From Sugiyamaella lignohabitans (Eukaryota > Ascomycota > Dipodascomycetes > Dipodascales > Trichomonascaceae): DNA of 64,000 bases. The notes under the pieces are model-generated. The model saw nothing but the letters and a program-made list of their open reading frames with translations, was not told where the DNA came from and ran no database searches. Location: contig NC_031674.1 in assembly GCF_001640025.1 (NCBI RefSeq), positions 3,472,001-3,536,000 of the forward strand, read 5' to 3'. The translations under genes were made by a program, and so were the position numbers. Positions 1 to 10,230 of the stretch are shown in pieces; the first letter of the stretch is position 1, and each line of letters opens with the position of its first letter.

Positions 1-1481
1 CTTTGTTTATAGAAACACTACGCATTGTTCATCAATGGCATATTGAATTTGTCCCAACGCTGTGTCAATTTTTTCTACGACATTCAGATGTTAGCCTTAA
101 AACATCTTATTACTACAATCAAATGATGTGGCTTGTGAGCAAATTCGGTACAAGGTGGAGCCAGGATGACTCACTGATATTGGCAGAATCTCTCCAATTG
201 ATTGCTGCTGATATGTCCAAGGCAAATATTCCTATCGATACCAAAGGATATCTTGCTATTGCATATATTACCGGGGCAGGACCCGCTAGTGATCGAGCCA
301 GGACTGTTTTGGATGTAATTAAGAGGCATGAGTATGACTATTCAAGAGAAGAATTAATGGCTCAGAAAGTGTGGGCTGAAATGATGAAAACCAAACTCAA
401 CTCTGGAAAGAAGCATAGCCAGGAGCTCGAATATGAAAACAACAACGATGAATATGAAAGTAACGATTATAATGACGACTACGAGCAAAGTCCAAACAAA
501 AATGAAAGAAAAGAAAACAAAAACCTATCTGCATCTAATAATTCAAATACTGCTATTGGTCTATTTCCATATATCCACGGTGTATATGCTATGGAAATAT
601 TACTAGCCCAAGATACTTATGAAGCACTTCAATTGTTCGACAATATACCCCCAAATGATCGAATTGCCATGATATGGGGCCTGTTGATGACTAAGTTAAG
701 AGAGCTTGGCGACATGAATTCCGAAGCATTTGAGATACTTTGGAATAGAATTCGTACAGAAAATGTGTCACTGACCCCATTCTTGATTCAACGGATATGT
801 GAATGTCTGAAGGACACCGATGGGGCCTTCAAAATATTGAACGAGGTGATGGCCTCATCTCCTAAGGCAGCTAACTCGCTCCTACGTTCAGGAACTGTTG
901 CATCGTTTTTGAGCGTTCGAAAATTTGAAGATCTGAATAAAGTTCGGTACTTTCTCTCGAATTTTCAGCGCCGCTCTTTTGAGATTTATGATGAGCTGCT
1001 TGCTGGAGAAGCCATGTATGATAAAGAAAAGTTCTGGGATACTTATACGTTGTTTAGAAATGACGGATATGATCCTAAGGTGTCGACGCTTACATCGTTG
1101 TGCCGTGCAGCTGCTGATGTTACGATAACTTGGGGCGAGTTATTTGCAGTCCAACGAGCAGTTGTTGAATTCAAAACTTGGGTTAGAGGCGCTGCGTCCG
1201 ATGGCTCGGACAAGGGTGATGTGTTGAAGCTTTACCCCACTGCCGAGCTATTCCATCGATACATAATTATGATAGGAAGAGCCAACTATGATCAAGAACT
1301 TGTAGAGGTTCTACCTTGGATGGAGCGAATCCAGTTTAAACCCAACAAAATCTGTCTCTGTGCTTTGATCACATACTCCCCTAATGGCAAGCACCTGTTT
1401 GCACATGGACAAAAGGTGGGTGGAGAATGGCCAACTCAATACGAAGTCGACCAATATGCTCACTATAGCAAGCTAAAATAA
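1..1481 (+). CDS. PPR-like, probably mitochondrial protein (5' end outside window)
   Basis: The reading frame is open to the window edge without a convincing ATG, so this is the 3' part of a longer gene; 492 residues are visible. The protein is helical with loosely repeated 35-residue-like blocks, and an acidic, Asn-rich insert (around residues 140-170) interrupts them. The C-terminal block (FHRYIIMIGRANYDQELVEV, then WMERIQFKPNKICLCAL) looks like degenerate pentatricopeptide repeats. Yeast PPR-type proteins such as Aep3 or Rmd9 act on mitochondrial mRNAs, and the segment IPIDTKGYLAIAYITG recalls that group, but I cannot name an orthologue. The stop TAA at 1479 is about 90 bp from the convergent GCG1 stop. 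Function is inference; the coding call is solid. Confidence 0.75.
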   Translation, partial: LFIETLRIVHQWHIEFVPTLCQFFLRHSDVSLKTSYYYNQMMWLVSKFGTRWSQDDSLILAESLQLIAADMSKANIPIDTKGYLAIAYITGAGPASDRARTVLDVIKRHEYDYSREELMAQKVWAEMMKTKLNSGKKHSQELEYENNNDEYESNDYNDDYEQSPNKNERKENKNLSASNNSNTAIGLFPYIHGVYAMEILLAQDTYEALQLFDNIPPNDRIAMIWGLLMTKLRELGDMNSEAFEILWNRIRTENVSLTPFLIQRICECLKDTDGAFKILNEVMASSPKAANSLLRSGTVASFLSVRKFEDLNKVRYFLSNFQRRSFEIYDELLAGEAMYDKEKFWDTYTLFRNDGYDPKVSTLTSLCRAAADVTITWGELFAVQRAVVEFKTWVRGAASDGSDKGDVLKLYPTAELFHRYIIMIGRANYDQELVEVLPWMERIQFKPNKICLCALITYSPNGKHLFAHGQKVGGEWPTQYEVDQYAHYSKLK

Positions 1482-1572
1482 ATTATTTATTGTATTAAAA
1501 ATCATGTAACCGTAATGCAAATTATTTATAACACCTCGTTGTCTACGTTCTAATGCCGTTTCTGATAGTCCC

Positions 1573-2217
1573 CTATATCAAAGTGTTCACCCGATCCACC
1601 AAATCTTCAATATGATGATCGAAAGATTCTGGGGCGACTACTTTTAATGCTTTCGCTAATTCAAATAAATATTCGCGGTTCTCGCCACTGGGGCCTCTAG
1701 AATCCACAATGTGCTGAGCTAATTGTTGAGGATCTTGTGGTCCAACAAAAGCTTCATTTTCAGGCGTACCAATATACACGTTACAATTCACAGTTTCACC
1801 CAATTTTTCAATTATTTCTTCTGAAACTGGTTCGCCATGCTCGTCAACAATGCCCACCTTTGAGATTTGAAACACTACCGTAGCCTCTGTATAACCATTT
1901 TTTTCACGGTGATCTAAATATTCCTTCACAAATTTGATATTTTCTTTTTTGATTCGATAAGCGACTCCCCAAGTAATATCGTCATTAGAAGATGGATGAG
2001 GGTCGTTTAAAGTGAGCCAAAACTTCTTATCTATTAAAGTCACTACTCTCCCTGGTGCATCCGGGGTTCCTCTATGGTCATTAGAAGACTGCCAAAACCG
2101 CCTTACGTAGCCTTTGATATAGCCTGGAACTCTCAGGTCATAAAAAGGAGGTGGTTTAAATATCAGGCTACCATATCCGAATACCCAATACTCTGGTTGC
2201 GATTCATCAACGGTCAT
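1573..2217 (-). CDS. GCG1: Glutathione-specific gamma-glutamylcyclotransferase (ChaC family)
   Basis: 214 aa, the normal size for yeast Gcg1. The N-terminus carries the family signature YWVFGYGSLIF (substrate-binding YGSL), followed by GYVRRFWQSSNDHRGTPDAPGR, typical of ChaC proteins. The segment YLDHREKNGY holds the glutamate (in REK) expected to be catalytic. The enzyme cleaves cytosolic glutathione into 5-oxoproline and Cys-Gly, starting glutathione turnover outside the vacuole. The ATG at 2217 gives the usual short leader before the signature. It is divergent from the RNase III gene across a 0.8 kb intergenic region that contains a long poly-G tract. Confidence 0.93.
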   Translation of the reverse strand: MTVDESQPEYWVFGYGSLIFKPPPFYDLRVPGYIKGYVRRFWQSSNDHRGTPDAPGRVVTLIDKKFWLTLNDPHPSSNDDITWGVAYRIKKENIKFVKEYLDHREKNGYTEATVVFQISKVGIVDEHGEPVSEEIIEKLGETVNCNVYIGTPENEAFVGPQDPQQLAQHIVDSRGPSGENREYLFELAKALKVVAPESFDHHIEDLVDRVNTLI

Positions 2218-3008
2218 TTCGGATTGTGCTTAAGTAACAGTAGATGAGATTACAGAGTAATATGTATTACGGTATTAGTCCCCATTATGGCAAATTCACA
2301 CCTAACCCACAGAGCAGAATGTCATTATGTCATTTTTACCTAAACGACTATGTGCAGTTTTTCTGGGGTTTTCAGTAACCTGACTCAATTGTTTCTATTT
2401 AGTATTTCGGGGAAGGGGGGGGGGGGGGGGGGGGGGGGGGGGTTTATAACATTAGGAATGAAATAATGGACATCTGTAGCTTACGTTTTGCTGTCTAGGG
2501 CTAAACTAGTTCATGTAAATACATTCTAGCACGCTTCAATCGCTATCACTAGAAGCCCTCTCGTTTTGAACCGGTGATCTCGCTGTGAATCTCGGGGCTC
2601 ATTTAATCAGCCATGTCTCAATTAACTATAACGGCTTGTTTGCTTCTTTGTCGATAAAGGAGAATCCCCTTGCCTATTGATGCCATTTTTATGTTACCAG
2701 CATAAATCTATTGTCTTTCTTCTATCCTATCCTAAAGTGCTATCTCTATGTTTGTGGTGTTCATCGATGAAATTTTTTCTGGCTAGATTCGTTCAAGGAA
2801 AATAGATGAAACCGACTAGACTTATTAACGGGGATCTTGCATGTATGCAAGATAAGCTCACATTGTATGTTAATCTGCAGCCTAGACGCACTAGCCAAAT
2901 TTGGGCATGACAGTGGCATGCGTGTGGTCATGGATATGAGGTACTTTAATGACTTGTCATTTTTCCTAAGCCTTCACCTTTACTTTCAATCAGCTCTCGA
3001 TCTAAAAA
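2218..3008. other. Intergenic: divergent promoter region of GCG1 and the RNase III gene
   Basis: No convincing gene is seen. The region holds a 28-base G homopolymer at 2415-2442 and otherwise ordinary AT-rich promoter-like sequence. Short open frames (for example near 2837-3019) show no recognisable protein. Confidence 0.6.
2415..2442 (+). repeat. Poly-G homopolymer, 28 G
   Basis: An uninterrupted run of 28 G on the plus strand, not adjacent to a palindromic element, unlike the 25-G run at 26740. It could form G-quadruplex structures; the exact length may be affected by sequencing error. Confidence 0.9.
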
Positions 3009-4568
3009 ATGATTTTTGAGAAAGTTCAAACAAAAGAAAGAAAACTCAAGTCTTGGGACAAGCAGCACCAAAGTCAAGGATTGAAGGGAAAAGATCCTGC
3101 TCGCATGAACCCCCAGCATGTCAAGTCTTCGAAGCCTCAGGATATATCAATTGAGCAATTGGAGCAAATCAAGTGGACGATGATAACCATTTCAACGGAA
3201 TTGAAGAATTTGCTTGCCATATGTCCAAAGTTGGCCGAAATGGACTTGAGCGAACTTGATGAATACTATGATCAGGGGTTTTACGAGCACAAACCTCCTG
3301 AGTCTACGATTGATAAGACCAAAACTAAATCGCCTTCTACTGTATTAATTGAGAACCTTGATATCAATGTTTCTCATATCATTCGAGAATCGCCCATTAT
3401 TCGTACAGCTTGGGAAATAAAGCACTCCTATGAGGGATACCAGTTACCAATTCTTGATAGTATCATGAATTTTGAATCTCTCCCAGTAGTGGATAAATAT
3501 GTGTCGCCCTATAGACCCAGTACGTCAGATATCGAAGATAGTAATGATGTCATCTACTGGCCACCGCCTTTACCCCCAATAAAGGACAAGCGGTTGGAAA
3601 ACCAAGTTTTTACTCACAAGTCGGTTGCAAATGAATGGGGCAATTATAAACAAACAAAAGACAACGAGAGACTTGAATTTATCGGTGATGCAGTCTTGAA
3701 TTTCACAGTTTCAAATATTATTTACGAATGGTTTCCCGATGCCAACGAGGGCGATTTGACTAATATGCGCTCTCTTCTTGCATGTAATTCAACTTTGTGG
3801 GATGTGTGTACCATGTATGGAATTGACAAAAGCTTGGATACCGGCTTTGAGATGATTAGTGAAATTGATGGTAAGAAGTCTAAAGTGGTAGCTGATATCA
3901 TGGAAGCCTATATTGGTGCTCTGTACACTGAGACTGAGGAGGGTCCTACCGTCGTAAAAGAATGGCTAATAGACCTGTTCAAGCCAATGATGAGAGAACT
4001 ACATAAACAGAAAGTGGCAGAAGAGCCTATCGACAGGGAGGCCAAACAGAGATTGTATGGATTGATTAGTATTGCAGATGTGGGCCCCGAATATACCACT
4101 TTAATTGAAGGCAACAGCGAGTACCCTTTTGTTGTACAATGTGTGATGGGGGGCGAAGTTATTGGGGTAGGTGTGGGTAACTCTATGAAAACAGCAGGGC
4201 TCCGGGCTGCAATGATGGCTCTTTCTACTCCGGTGACTATTTCTAGATGGCTTGCAAAAAGAAGACAAGTTAGTATGGGAAGGACCGTTATTCCAAAAGC
4301 AAGTTCATCCAAAAAACAAGCAACCAAGTCACCCGGTACTGGCCCCAAATCGGAGCTTTATGCTATAATTGGATCAGCGGAACAGCGTCCTGTTTATTCT
4401 TGTATACCAGTCGCCGAAGGCTTTAAAGCCAAGGTCTCTATTTTTGGGGAATTCTTAGGAGAAGGAATCGGTCGTACCAAGAAACTTGCTGAAGCAGAGG
4501 CAGCACAAGATGCTCTCGTGAATAATAAATCCACAATTTCCAGATGGGCTATCGCCACTAAGGATTGA
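3009..4568 (+). CDS. RNT1: RNase III with two dsRNA-binding domains (Rnt1/Dcr1 type)
   Basis: 519 aa. An N-terminal helical domain (about 40-180) precedes an RNase III domain (about 185-330) with the signature NERLEFIGDAV (residues 219-229; E220, E223 and D227) and the second catalytic pair in ADIMEAYIGALY (D296, E299), so the metal-binding residues are intact. Two dsRBD-like segments follow: about 345-407 (NSMKTAGLRAAMMAL) and 447-503 (RTKKLAEAEAAQDAL). S. cerevisiae Rnt1 has one dsRBD, whereas budding-yeast Dicer (Dcr1) has an RNase III domain plus two, and the single Candida albicans enzyme serves both roles. Expected work is cleavage of stem-loops in pre-rRNA, snRNA and snoRNA precursors, possibly also dsRNA dicing. 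The start is the first ATG of the frame; an upstream coding exon cannot be excluded. Confidence 0.92.
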   Translation: MIFEKVQTKERKLKSWDKQHQSQGLKGKDPARMNPQHVKSSKPQDISIEQLEQIKWTMITISTELKNLLAICPKLAEMDLSELDEYYDQGFYEHKPPESTIDKTKTKSPSTVLIENLDINVSHIIRESPIIRTAWEIKHSYEGYQLPILDSIMNFESLPVVDKYVSPYRPSTSDIEDSNDVIYWPPPLPPIKDKRLENQVFTHKSVANEWGNYKQTKDNERLEFIGDAVLNFTVSNIIYEWFPDANEGDLTNMRSLLACNSTLWDVCTMYGIDKSLDTGFEMISEIDGKKSKVVADIMEAYIGALYTETEEGPTVVKEWLIDLFKPMMRELHKQKVAEEPIDREAKQRLYGLISIADVGPEYTTLIEGNSEYPFVVQCVMGGEVIGVGVGNSMKTAGLRAAMMALSTPVTISRWLAKRRQVSMGRTVIPKASSSKKQATKSPGTGPKSELYAIIGSAEQRPVYSCIPVAEGFKAKVSIFGEFLGEGIGRTKKLAEAEAAQDALVNNKSTISRWAIATKD

Positions 4569-4653
4569 AATGAAATGAAAGGAAGTGAATACTACTTCAA
4601 AGTCAATTTGAAATATATACCTTATGTGTCATTGCTAATAAATTAATTTTCAG

Positions 4654-5437
4654 TTAAAGCAGGTGTTCGCGAGCCAGTGCAATTCCGTCAGCTACATTTT
4701 GAATCCTGGCATCTAAAATATATCCTTGTTTCGAAAGGTTTTCCAATTGTTCTGGTAACTCGGCTAATGGAACAGTGAATGTCTCGATGAACTCACCGTC
4801 CTCCAATTGAGGTTTGGGATTTTTGTTGCGAGGGTCGTTCAGATCCACCGAAACTTGCACCATCTTCATGTTTGTATTACAAAAACCAGGATCATTAAAC
4901 ATTAAAGGACTGGTTTTAAATGCTTTGCCATAGTAACCGGTTTCCTCGAGCAACTCCCGTTCTGCGCATGTTTCAATGGATTCATTAGGATCCAGCAAAC
5001 CAGCTGGAATTTCAATACAAACCCCGTTTACAGGTGGTCTAAACTGTTTTTGGAGCAAGATCTCTTTTCCAGTTGGCTTTTTCAAAATCGCAATAATACC
5101 AACACCGTCAACATTAGAACCTTCTACTCGGGTACGTCTGGAGCAAAACTCCCAGTCGCGTGGTTGGCCATTGACATCTTCATAGAAGACTTTTTCATGC
5201 TGTCGTGTTAGATATGTTCATACTTTGCAAGAGGTTTGTAACAGATTTCTTAACGGACCAGTAATTCAGTCTATTCGATCTAGCAATTATGTCCGAATAC
5301 CTGATATCAGACTGTCTGTTATACATGAACCATCACAATTGGCATAATAAGCCTTATATTGTACTCACCTTGACCCATTTGGCATCAGCTGAATCCAGCA
5401 GCTTTATATTTGTAACTTTTGCCTTGGAAAAATCCAT
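4654..5437 (-). CDS. YSA1: ADP-ribose pyrophosphatase, Nudix family (one intron)
   Basis: Two exons on the minus strand: 5437-5369 (MDFSKAKVTNIKLLDSADAK...) and 5199-4654, giving 204 aa. The intron (5368-5200, 169 nt) starts GTGAGT and ends CTAACACGACAG; both exons are phase 0, which confirms the join. The Nudix box is complete: G-x5-E-x7-RELLEETGY within GLLDPNESIETCAERE. It is preceded by the EIPAGLLD segment typical of ADP-ribose hydrolases. The enzyme splits ADP-ribose to AMP and ribose 5-phosphate, and the length is close to yeast Ysa1 (about 230 aa). The 5' end is 153 bp from the divergent SUS1 start, so the two probably share a promoter. Confidence 0.93.
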
Positions 5438-5590
5438 TATTGATCTTCTCTGAGAATATGGTCTATATTTCCGTCTGTAATATTGAAGTTGGCGGGTTTA
5501 GTCCTCCTGTTGCATAAGTAGACATTATTGACCTATATAGTACTCGATGTTGGACCCTGCCGATGATCTGTTTTATTAACATATCCAGAG

Positions 5591-6083
5591 ATGGCGGTCC
5601 AGTCAGCTGAGGAGCTTAAAACCAGTATCCAGGATCGTCTGGTTGAATCTGGTGAATATGAGAAGTAGGTACCAAATATAAAAAGGGTGTGGTGATTTTC
5701 ATAGGTACTAACAGTTTATCCAGAATGATGGTATATTTGAGAGAGCAGTTGAGAGAATCTGGATGGTTTGATGATGTTAATGATCTGGCTTTGGGTAAGT
5801 TTTTTTTATTATAAATTACATCTTGGTTAAGTTCGTTAAATCCATACTAACTGTCTGCTGTAGAAGAGCTAAGTGGGCAAGAAAACCCCAATTTTGAAAG
5901 AGTGTCAAAGAAAATCGAATCTCGTGCTTTAGGTATGTTTACACCAAACAAATTATTTTGATTTTCGGAATACCTTTTAGTACCCGATCTAACAATATAG
6001 TAATGGTTCCAGATGAGATCAAGCTTGATATGCTTCGGAAAATTAAATCTTTCCTCGACTCTGCTATAGAGAAGGCACCTTAA
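5591..6083 (+). CDS. SUS1: SAGA/TREX-2 subunit Sus1 (ENY2), four exons
   Basis: Exons 5591-5664, 5724-5794, 5864-5932 and 6001-6083 join to 98 aa (S. cerevisiae Sus1 is 96 aa). The protein starts MAVQSAEELKTSIQDRLVES and contains REQLRESGWFDDVNDLALEEL and DEIKLDMLRKIKSFLDSAIE, which follow the Sus1/ENY2 pattern throughout. Introns begin GTAGGT, GTAAGT and GTATGT and all carry CTAAC 7-12 nt before the AG. Sus1 links the SAGA deubiquitination module to the TREX-2 mRNA-export complex at the nuclear pore. The gene is easily missed because no exon exceeds 83 nt. S. cerevisiae SUS1 has two introns; this copy has three. Confidence 0.93.
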
Positions 6084-6518
6084 ATAGATGGACTCATTCC
6101 TGTGACAGACACTGGGACTTAGACAACTTTTTCATTATAATTCACCAATCCCATTTCACTTGGTTACGAGGCTCCTTGTGTTTGACATAATTTGGCAGGT
6201 TATTTATTCGTTCACTGCTATCATTTATATTACAGTGCATAATTATCCTATACCTCAGATGGTGCTAAAAGCAGCGTCTGACTCTCATATAAACCGGTTG
6301 GATAAAAGATATTGCCTCACAATAGTCTTTTCAAGATAGTTCAAGTACCGAATTATGTAGTTTTCTGTTGTATTATTATATTTATAATTTCTCGCAATTG
6401 TTTGTACACCTCGAAAATACTGGAAAAGTATCACGTGATACTATTTGTAGCTGGGTATCAATGATAATATTTACATGTTGGTTTATTGTGATCCTATTTG
6501 CATACCAGAAGAAATAGA
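6084..6518. other. Intergenic between SUS1 and DCN1
   Basis: AT-rich sequence of 435 bp with no visible gene, repeat element or long frame; it holds the SUS1 3' end and the DCN1 promoter. Confidence 0.6.
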
Positions 6519-7732
6519 ATGAGTAGCTCGGTAGGTGTTGAATTATGGAGAATCAGTTCCTGTTTATTATTTCACTAACACGTCACAGGCTGCAAAAAGA
6601 GAGCTTGAACAGAAGCTTGCGAGTCTGGCCAATATCAATACTCGGCAGGCTCAAGCAGTGTTGAAGAAATATTCATATAAACTGGACCAAGCAGCCGATG
6701 CTATTTTCAGTGGTCAAATCAAAGGTATCTCCGTGGGCAATCTTCCAGTCGATAATAGTGCCCTTGAAAAGATTTTTGCCAACTATAAAGGTATGTCTGG
6801 AATTTGAACGAGTTCTTATTCAAGTGCCGCATAATTCCCCTGATTCCAGGTGAGCAAGACCAAACCCGATGACAGTGAGGGTCGGCTTTATCGTATAAGA
6901 TCGTTGATAATACTACTTGCTAGAGAGCTCCTGACTCAGAAAATGGATCCTGGATCCAGTTTCATATGTGTACTGTCACATGTCACTGTCTAAGAAAGCA
7001 ACTAACGAACATTTCAGAAAATGACTCTGATGAAATTGGCATTGATGGCACAATCAAGTTCTTCACAGATCTCGAACTAGATTTAGAAGACCCTGTGGTC
7101 CTTGCGGTTGCCAAAGAGCTTCAATCTCCTCGCATTGGATTTTTCACCAAGCAAGGATTTGTCGACGGCTGGAGGGACTTGAAGTGAGTATATACGAGCG
7201 TCCAGCGAGATAAGACCGGTCCCCAGGTCGAAACAGTCTCAGTATTTTGTATCCAAGAGCTAGCAGTGACATTCAAACAAGTTACTAACAAACACCAGTG
7301 CCACAACGATAGATCAGATGCGGTCAGCAGCCCAGAATTTAGACCAGAAAATGAAAACCAATGACGACTACTTCAGTCAGGTGTACCAGTTTACATTCAC
7401 TTATAATCTGCAGGAGTCCCAGAGACTGCTTCGTAAGTATTTCTCGCATGCTTTCAAACTTATAAATCCACAGACACTAACGTATGACAGCATTTGAAAC
7501 GGCAGTGGCCAACTGGAACTTGCTGCTGAACGGGAGATTCAGCGAGCTCGACAAATGGTCTGAATTCGTGCTCAACAAGTACAAACGAAACATTTCTAAA
7601 GACGTTTGGAACATGACGTGGGAGTTTGCCAAGTATCTAAAAACCGACCCCGAACTCCAGGAATACAGCGACGAAGGAGCGTGGCCGTCTGTCATTGACG
7701 AGTTTGTAGCATACCTTAAAAACAAGCAGTAG
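6519..7732 (+). CDS. DCN1: NEDD8 E3 ligase Dcn1 (five exons)
   Basis: Exons 6519-6530, 6589-6790, 7018-7183, 7299-7432 and 7491-7732 join without frame error to 251 aa. The first coding exon is only four codons (MSSS). An N-terminal UBA-like domain (about residues 5-48, with NINTRQAQAVLKKYSYKLDQ) is followed by the potentiating-neddylation (cullin-binding) domain: DPVVLAVAKELQS, GFFTKQGFVDGW, DYFSQVYQFTFTYN, and AWPSVIDEFVAYL near the C-terminus. Dcn1 binds cullin and the NEDD8/Rub1 E2 (Ubc12) and promotes cullin modification. Four introns all carry CTAAC 9-11 nt from AG. It is convergent with the M28 peptidase, with a palindromic element between the two stops. Confidence 0.93.
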
Positions 7733-7799
7733 TTTGTTTTTAACTCTTTTTATTTATATAGTGCTATCAAAACCCTTTGCACTGACGCTTAGAGGGGCG

Positions 7800-7940
7800 T
7801 GCCTCCGGCGGCTGGGGCTCCGCCCCAGACCCTGGTTGCTCCTGCTTCGCAGGAGTTGGCGGGGGACCGTCGACGGAACCGACTCGAGCGGAGCGAGAGG
7901 AGCCACGGGGTCTGGGGCAGAGCCCCAGCCGCCGGAGGCA
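7800..7940. repeat. GC palindromic element 1 (left arm A, right arm B)
   Basis: Complete element: the left arm carries the CTCCTGCTTCGCAGGAG hairpin, the right arm the CGACTCGAG...GAGAGGAG module, with a centre of about 20 bp. It sits between two convergent stop codons, 67 bp after DCN1 and 33 bp after the peptidase gene. Confidence 0.95.
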
Positions 7941-7973
7941 CACCGGCAAACAGCACATATATTATATTACTAA

Positions 7974-9266
7974 TTAGAATTCGGCCCTAGCAAGTTCATA
8001 GGCGAAACCCAGGGTGAGCTTGGCATGTTGGTGCATGTGGTCGAAGTCGAGCACGTCGACAGTGTCGCGGGTGGTGTGAAGGTAGTGGTCGGAGCTCGAG
8101 AAGGCCGACTCGATGACGAAGGCGCTGGGGTAGCCGACCTTGGCAGCACTGGCGTGGTCAGAACAGGCGTAACCGCACTTGGTCTCAACGTAGCCGATAT
8201 CGCAATACTCCTCAACAACAAGCCTGATGAAATCGGTAAGACCCTCATCCACAAAGTCGGTGATCAGACCCAAAGAGTCGGGAGAACCATCAGCAGTGGT
8301 TCCGGCAGAGTAACCAGTCATGTCCTGTTGCAACATGGCAACAACATCAACCTCCTTCTTGGAGTAGCTGTTGAAAATGTCTTGGGATCCCCACAAACCA
8401 AGCTCTTCGGCAGAGTACCATTGGAACTCTAAAGTGTTTTCGGGCTCAAAGCCGGCCTCGGTCAAAACACGGAACACCTCGAGAATGGTAACAGTTCCAC
8501 TTCCATCGTCATCAGCACCAGGAGCAGCCAACAAAGAAGGGAACAAAAGATTGATCGAGTCTTGGTGGGCTCCAACAACTACAACCTTGTCAGGGTTCTT
8601 AGTACCGGGAATACGGGCAATAACCGACTTTTGCAGCCAGGAATGGTCGAATAAAGTAACAGTGGCCTTGTAAGCCGACTTATCAGCAATCTCCTTGACA
8701 TGATCGAACAACCATAAAGAACTGTTGAGTCCGTGCTCACTCTTGGCATAACGGGTGTGGAATGAAGAGAACTCCACCAAATTGGACTTGAGGTTGTCTT
8801 TATTCAATTGTTCAGAGAGTTTCTTGACTTCTTTACGGTAACCGACCTCAGAAGGAAACTCAACAGTGGAATTGATTCTGAGAGCAGCATTGGCAGCAGC
8901 AACTGCGACATCAGAAGAAGCACCAGATTCGGAAGCTTGGCCAAGAACTGAGTTGATTTGTGCCACATTAGAAGAAGAAGCTTCTTGGACAAGATTATAA
9001 AATTCGATATGGTCAGTGACATCGAAGAAAGTCTTGCCTTGGCGCTTAAGTTGGAGCATCTCGTCCTCAGTGGCCCAAATCTGCTCAGTTTCACTCAATT
9101 GAAGCAATCTCTGTTCAGAGCTGGCACCCAAAGGAAGTTGGACCTCACCGTTCCATAAATCGGAGACAGCTCCAGAAAAACCAGCAACCAATCCCGAAAC
9201 ACTAAGGGCATTGGCGACACCGGCACCGGCTGTGAGACCAGCAATAGCAGGGGCAAAATACTTCAT
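7974..9266 (-). CDS. Secreted leucine-type aminopeptidase, M28 family
   Basis: 430 aa with a signal peptide (MKYFAPAIAGLTAGAGVANA). After a propeptide-like region (about 20-170), the M28 zinc-peptidase domain shows the ligand set in order: VVVGAHQDS (His, Asp), GADDDGSG (bridging Asp), YSAEELGLWGS (catalytic and ligand Glu), QQDMTGYS (Asp) and SDHASAAKVGYPS (His). This matches fungal extracellular aminopeptidases of the Lap1/LapA type, which remove N-terminal residues from peptides outside the cell. The ATG at 9266 is set by the signal peptide. A short palindromic element lies just past the stop. Confidence 0.92.
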   Translation of the reverse strand: MKYFAPAIAGLTAGAGVANALSVSGLVAGFSGAVSDLWNGEVQLPLGASSEQRLLQLSETEQIWATEDEMLQLKRQGKTFFDVTDHIEFYNLVQEASSSNVAQINSVLGQASESGASSDVAVAAANAALRINSTVEFPSEVGYRKEVKKLSEQLNKDNLKSNLVEFSSFHTRYAKSEHGLNSSLWLFDHVKEIADKSAYKATVTLFDHSWLQKSVIARIPGTKNPDKVVVVGAHQDSINLLFPSLLAAPGADDDGSGTVTILEVFRVLTEAGFEPENTLEFQWYSAEELGLWGSQDIFNSYSKKEVDVVAMLQQDMTGYSAGTTADGSPDSLGLITDFVDEGLTDFIRLVVEEYCDIGYVETKCGYACSDHASAAKVGYPSAFVIESAFSSSDHYLHTTRDTVDVLDFDHMHQHAKLTLGFAYELARAEF

Positions 9267-10230
9267 TTTTAACTTAAAACAGACTTTGATTGAGACTAAC
9301 CCGGATTCAGGTCAAAAAATTATTCAAAATGAAAAAATCTCAATAACAAAGACTGATGACGAATGTTGAGATAACGATGTTGATGGCAAATATATATATT
9401 TTGATGCCGTACACACAATCCATGCAACAGTTGCGTTATCGGCGTTAGCCGGTCTGATAAGTAAGTATGGGACTCCGATGCATCTGACTGCCGCATGGGG
9501 GTACACCTGCGAACATCGCCATCACCGCCGTCCAATAGCCCTCTCACCTGCCCACTTTTTTGCAAATCGCACCCCAGGACACTCCTCTGCCCTTCGCACC
9601 ACTCTCAGCCCCCTTTCCAACTCTCCCCCTCTCCCCATCCAACCAGCAACTGCCCGTCCCCATATCTGCTTATCCGCGGCGCCCATCCGTTTACGCAGCT
9701 ACCCTATCTGGGCGCACTCCATAAACGGTATACGCATTGCCACATTGGGCCCATCCACTATACCGTTTCCGATCTCCGATACCTGGACCCTGCGTCTCAC
9801 CGGCCCAGGGGGGGTGCGCCTCCGGCGGCTGGGGCTGCGCCCCAGACCCCCCGGCTCCTCTCGCTGCGCTCGAGTCGTTTCTCCACGGTGCCAGCCAACT
9901 CCTGCGAAGCAGGAGCAACCAGGGTCTGGGGCGGAGCCCCAGCCGCCGGAGGCAGGTCCCTTCCCCTATGTGTTCCCGAGGCATATGCAGGGGGTAATTA
10001 AGCTACATAGATCGCGTCGCTAGTCTAGAAAAAAAAAAGTGGGATCTGATAGTTTAAGAGATACAAAAAGAAAACAAAAAATTCGTTTAAAGTGTAAATG
10101 AGATTATCCGGATTGAGTGAGTTCGGGGCGGTGAGGAGTGGGCTGAGGTGTGAGAGAGAGTGACGCGGCTGGGTCAGCGGTTTACGAGACTGACGCATGT
10201 TCGTGACTGGAGTCTCTATTGATTCATATC
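9267..10230. other. Intergenic: divergent promoters of the M28 peptidase and DFR1
   Basis: About 960 bp. Besides palindromic element 2 (9815-9954) there is a C-rich stretch (9540-9700) and an A-tract at 10029. Overlapping open frames here come from GC-rich repeat sequence and are not considered genes. Confidence 0.6.
9815..9954. repeat. GC palindromic element 2 (left arm B, right arm A)
   Basis: Complete element with the hairpin types in reverse order to element 1. The left-arm first hairpin reads CTGGGGCTGCGCCCCAG, a loop change that keeps the stem. Confidence 0.95.

Noticed and set aside
2560..2620. tRNA-like GGTTCAAAACGAG on the minus strand
   Set aside because: The flanking bases do not pair as a T arm and no acceptor or anticodon stem can be drawn.
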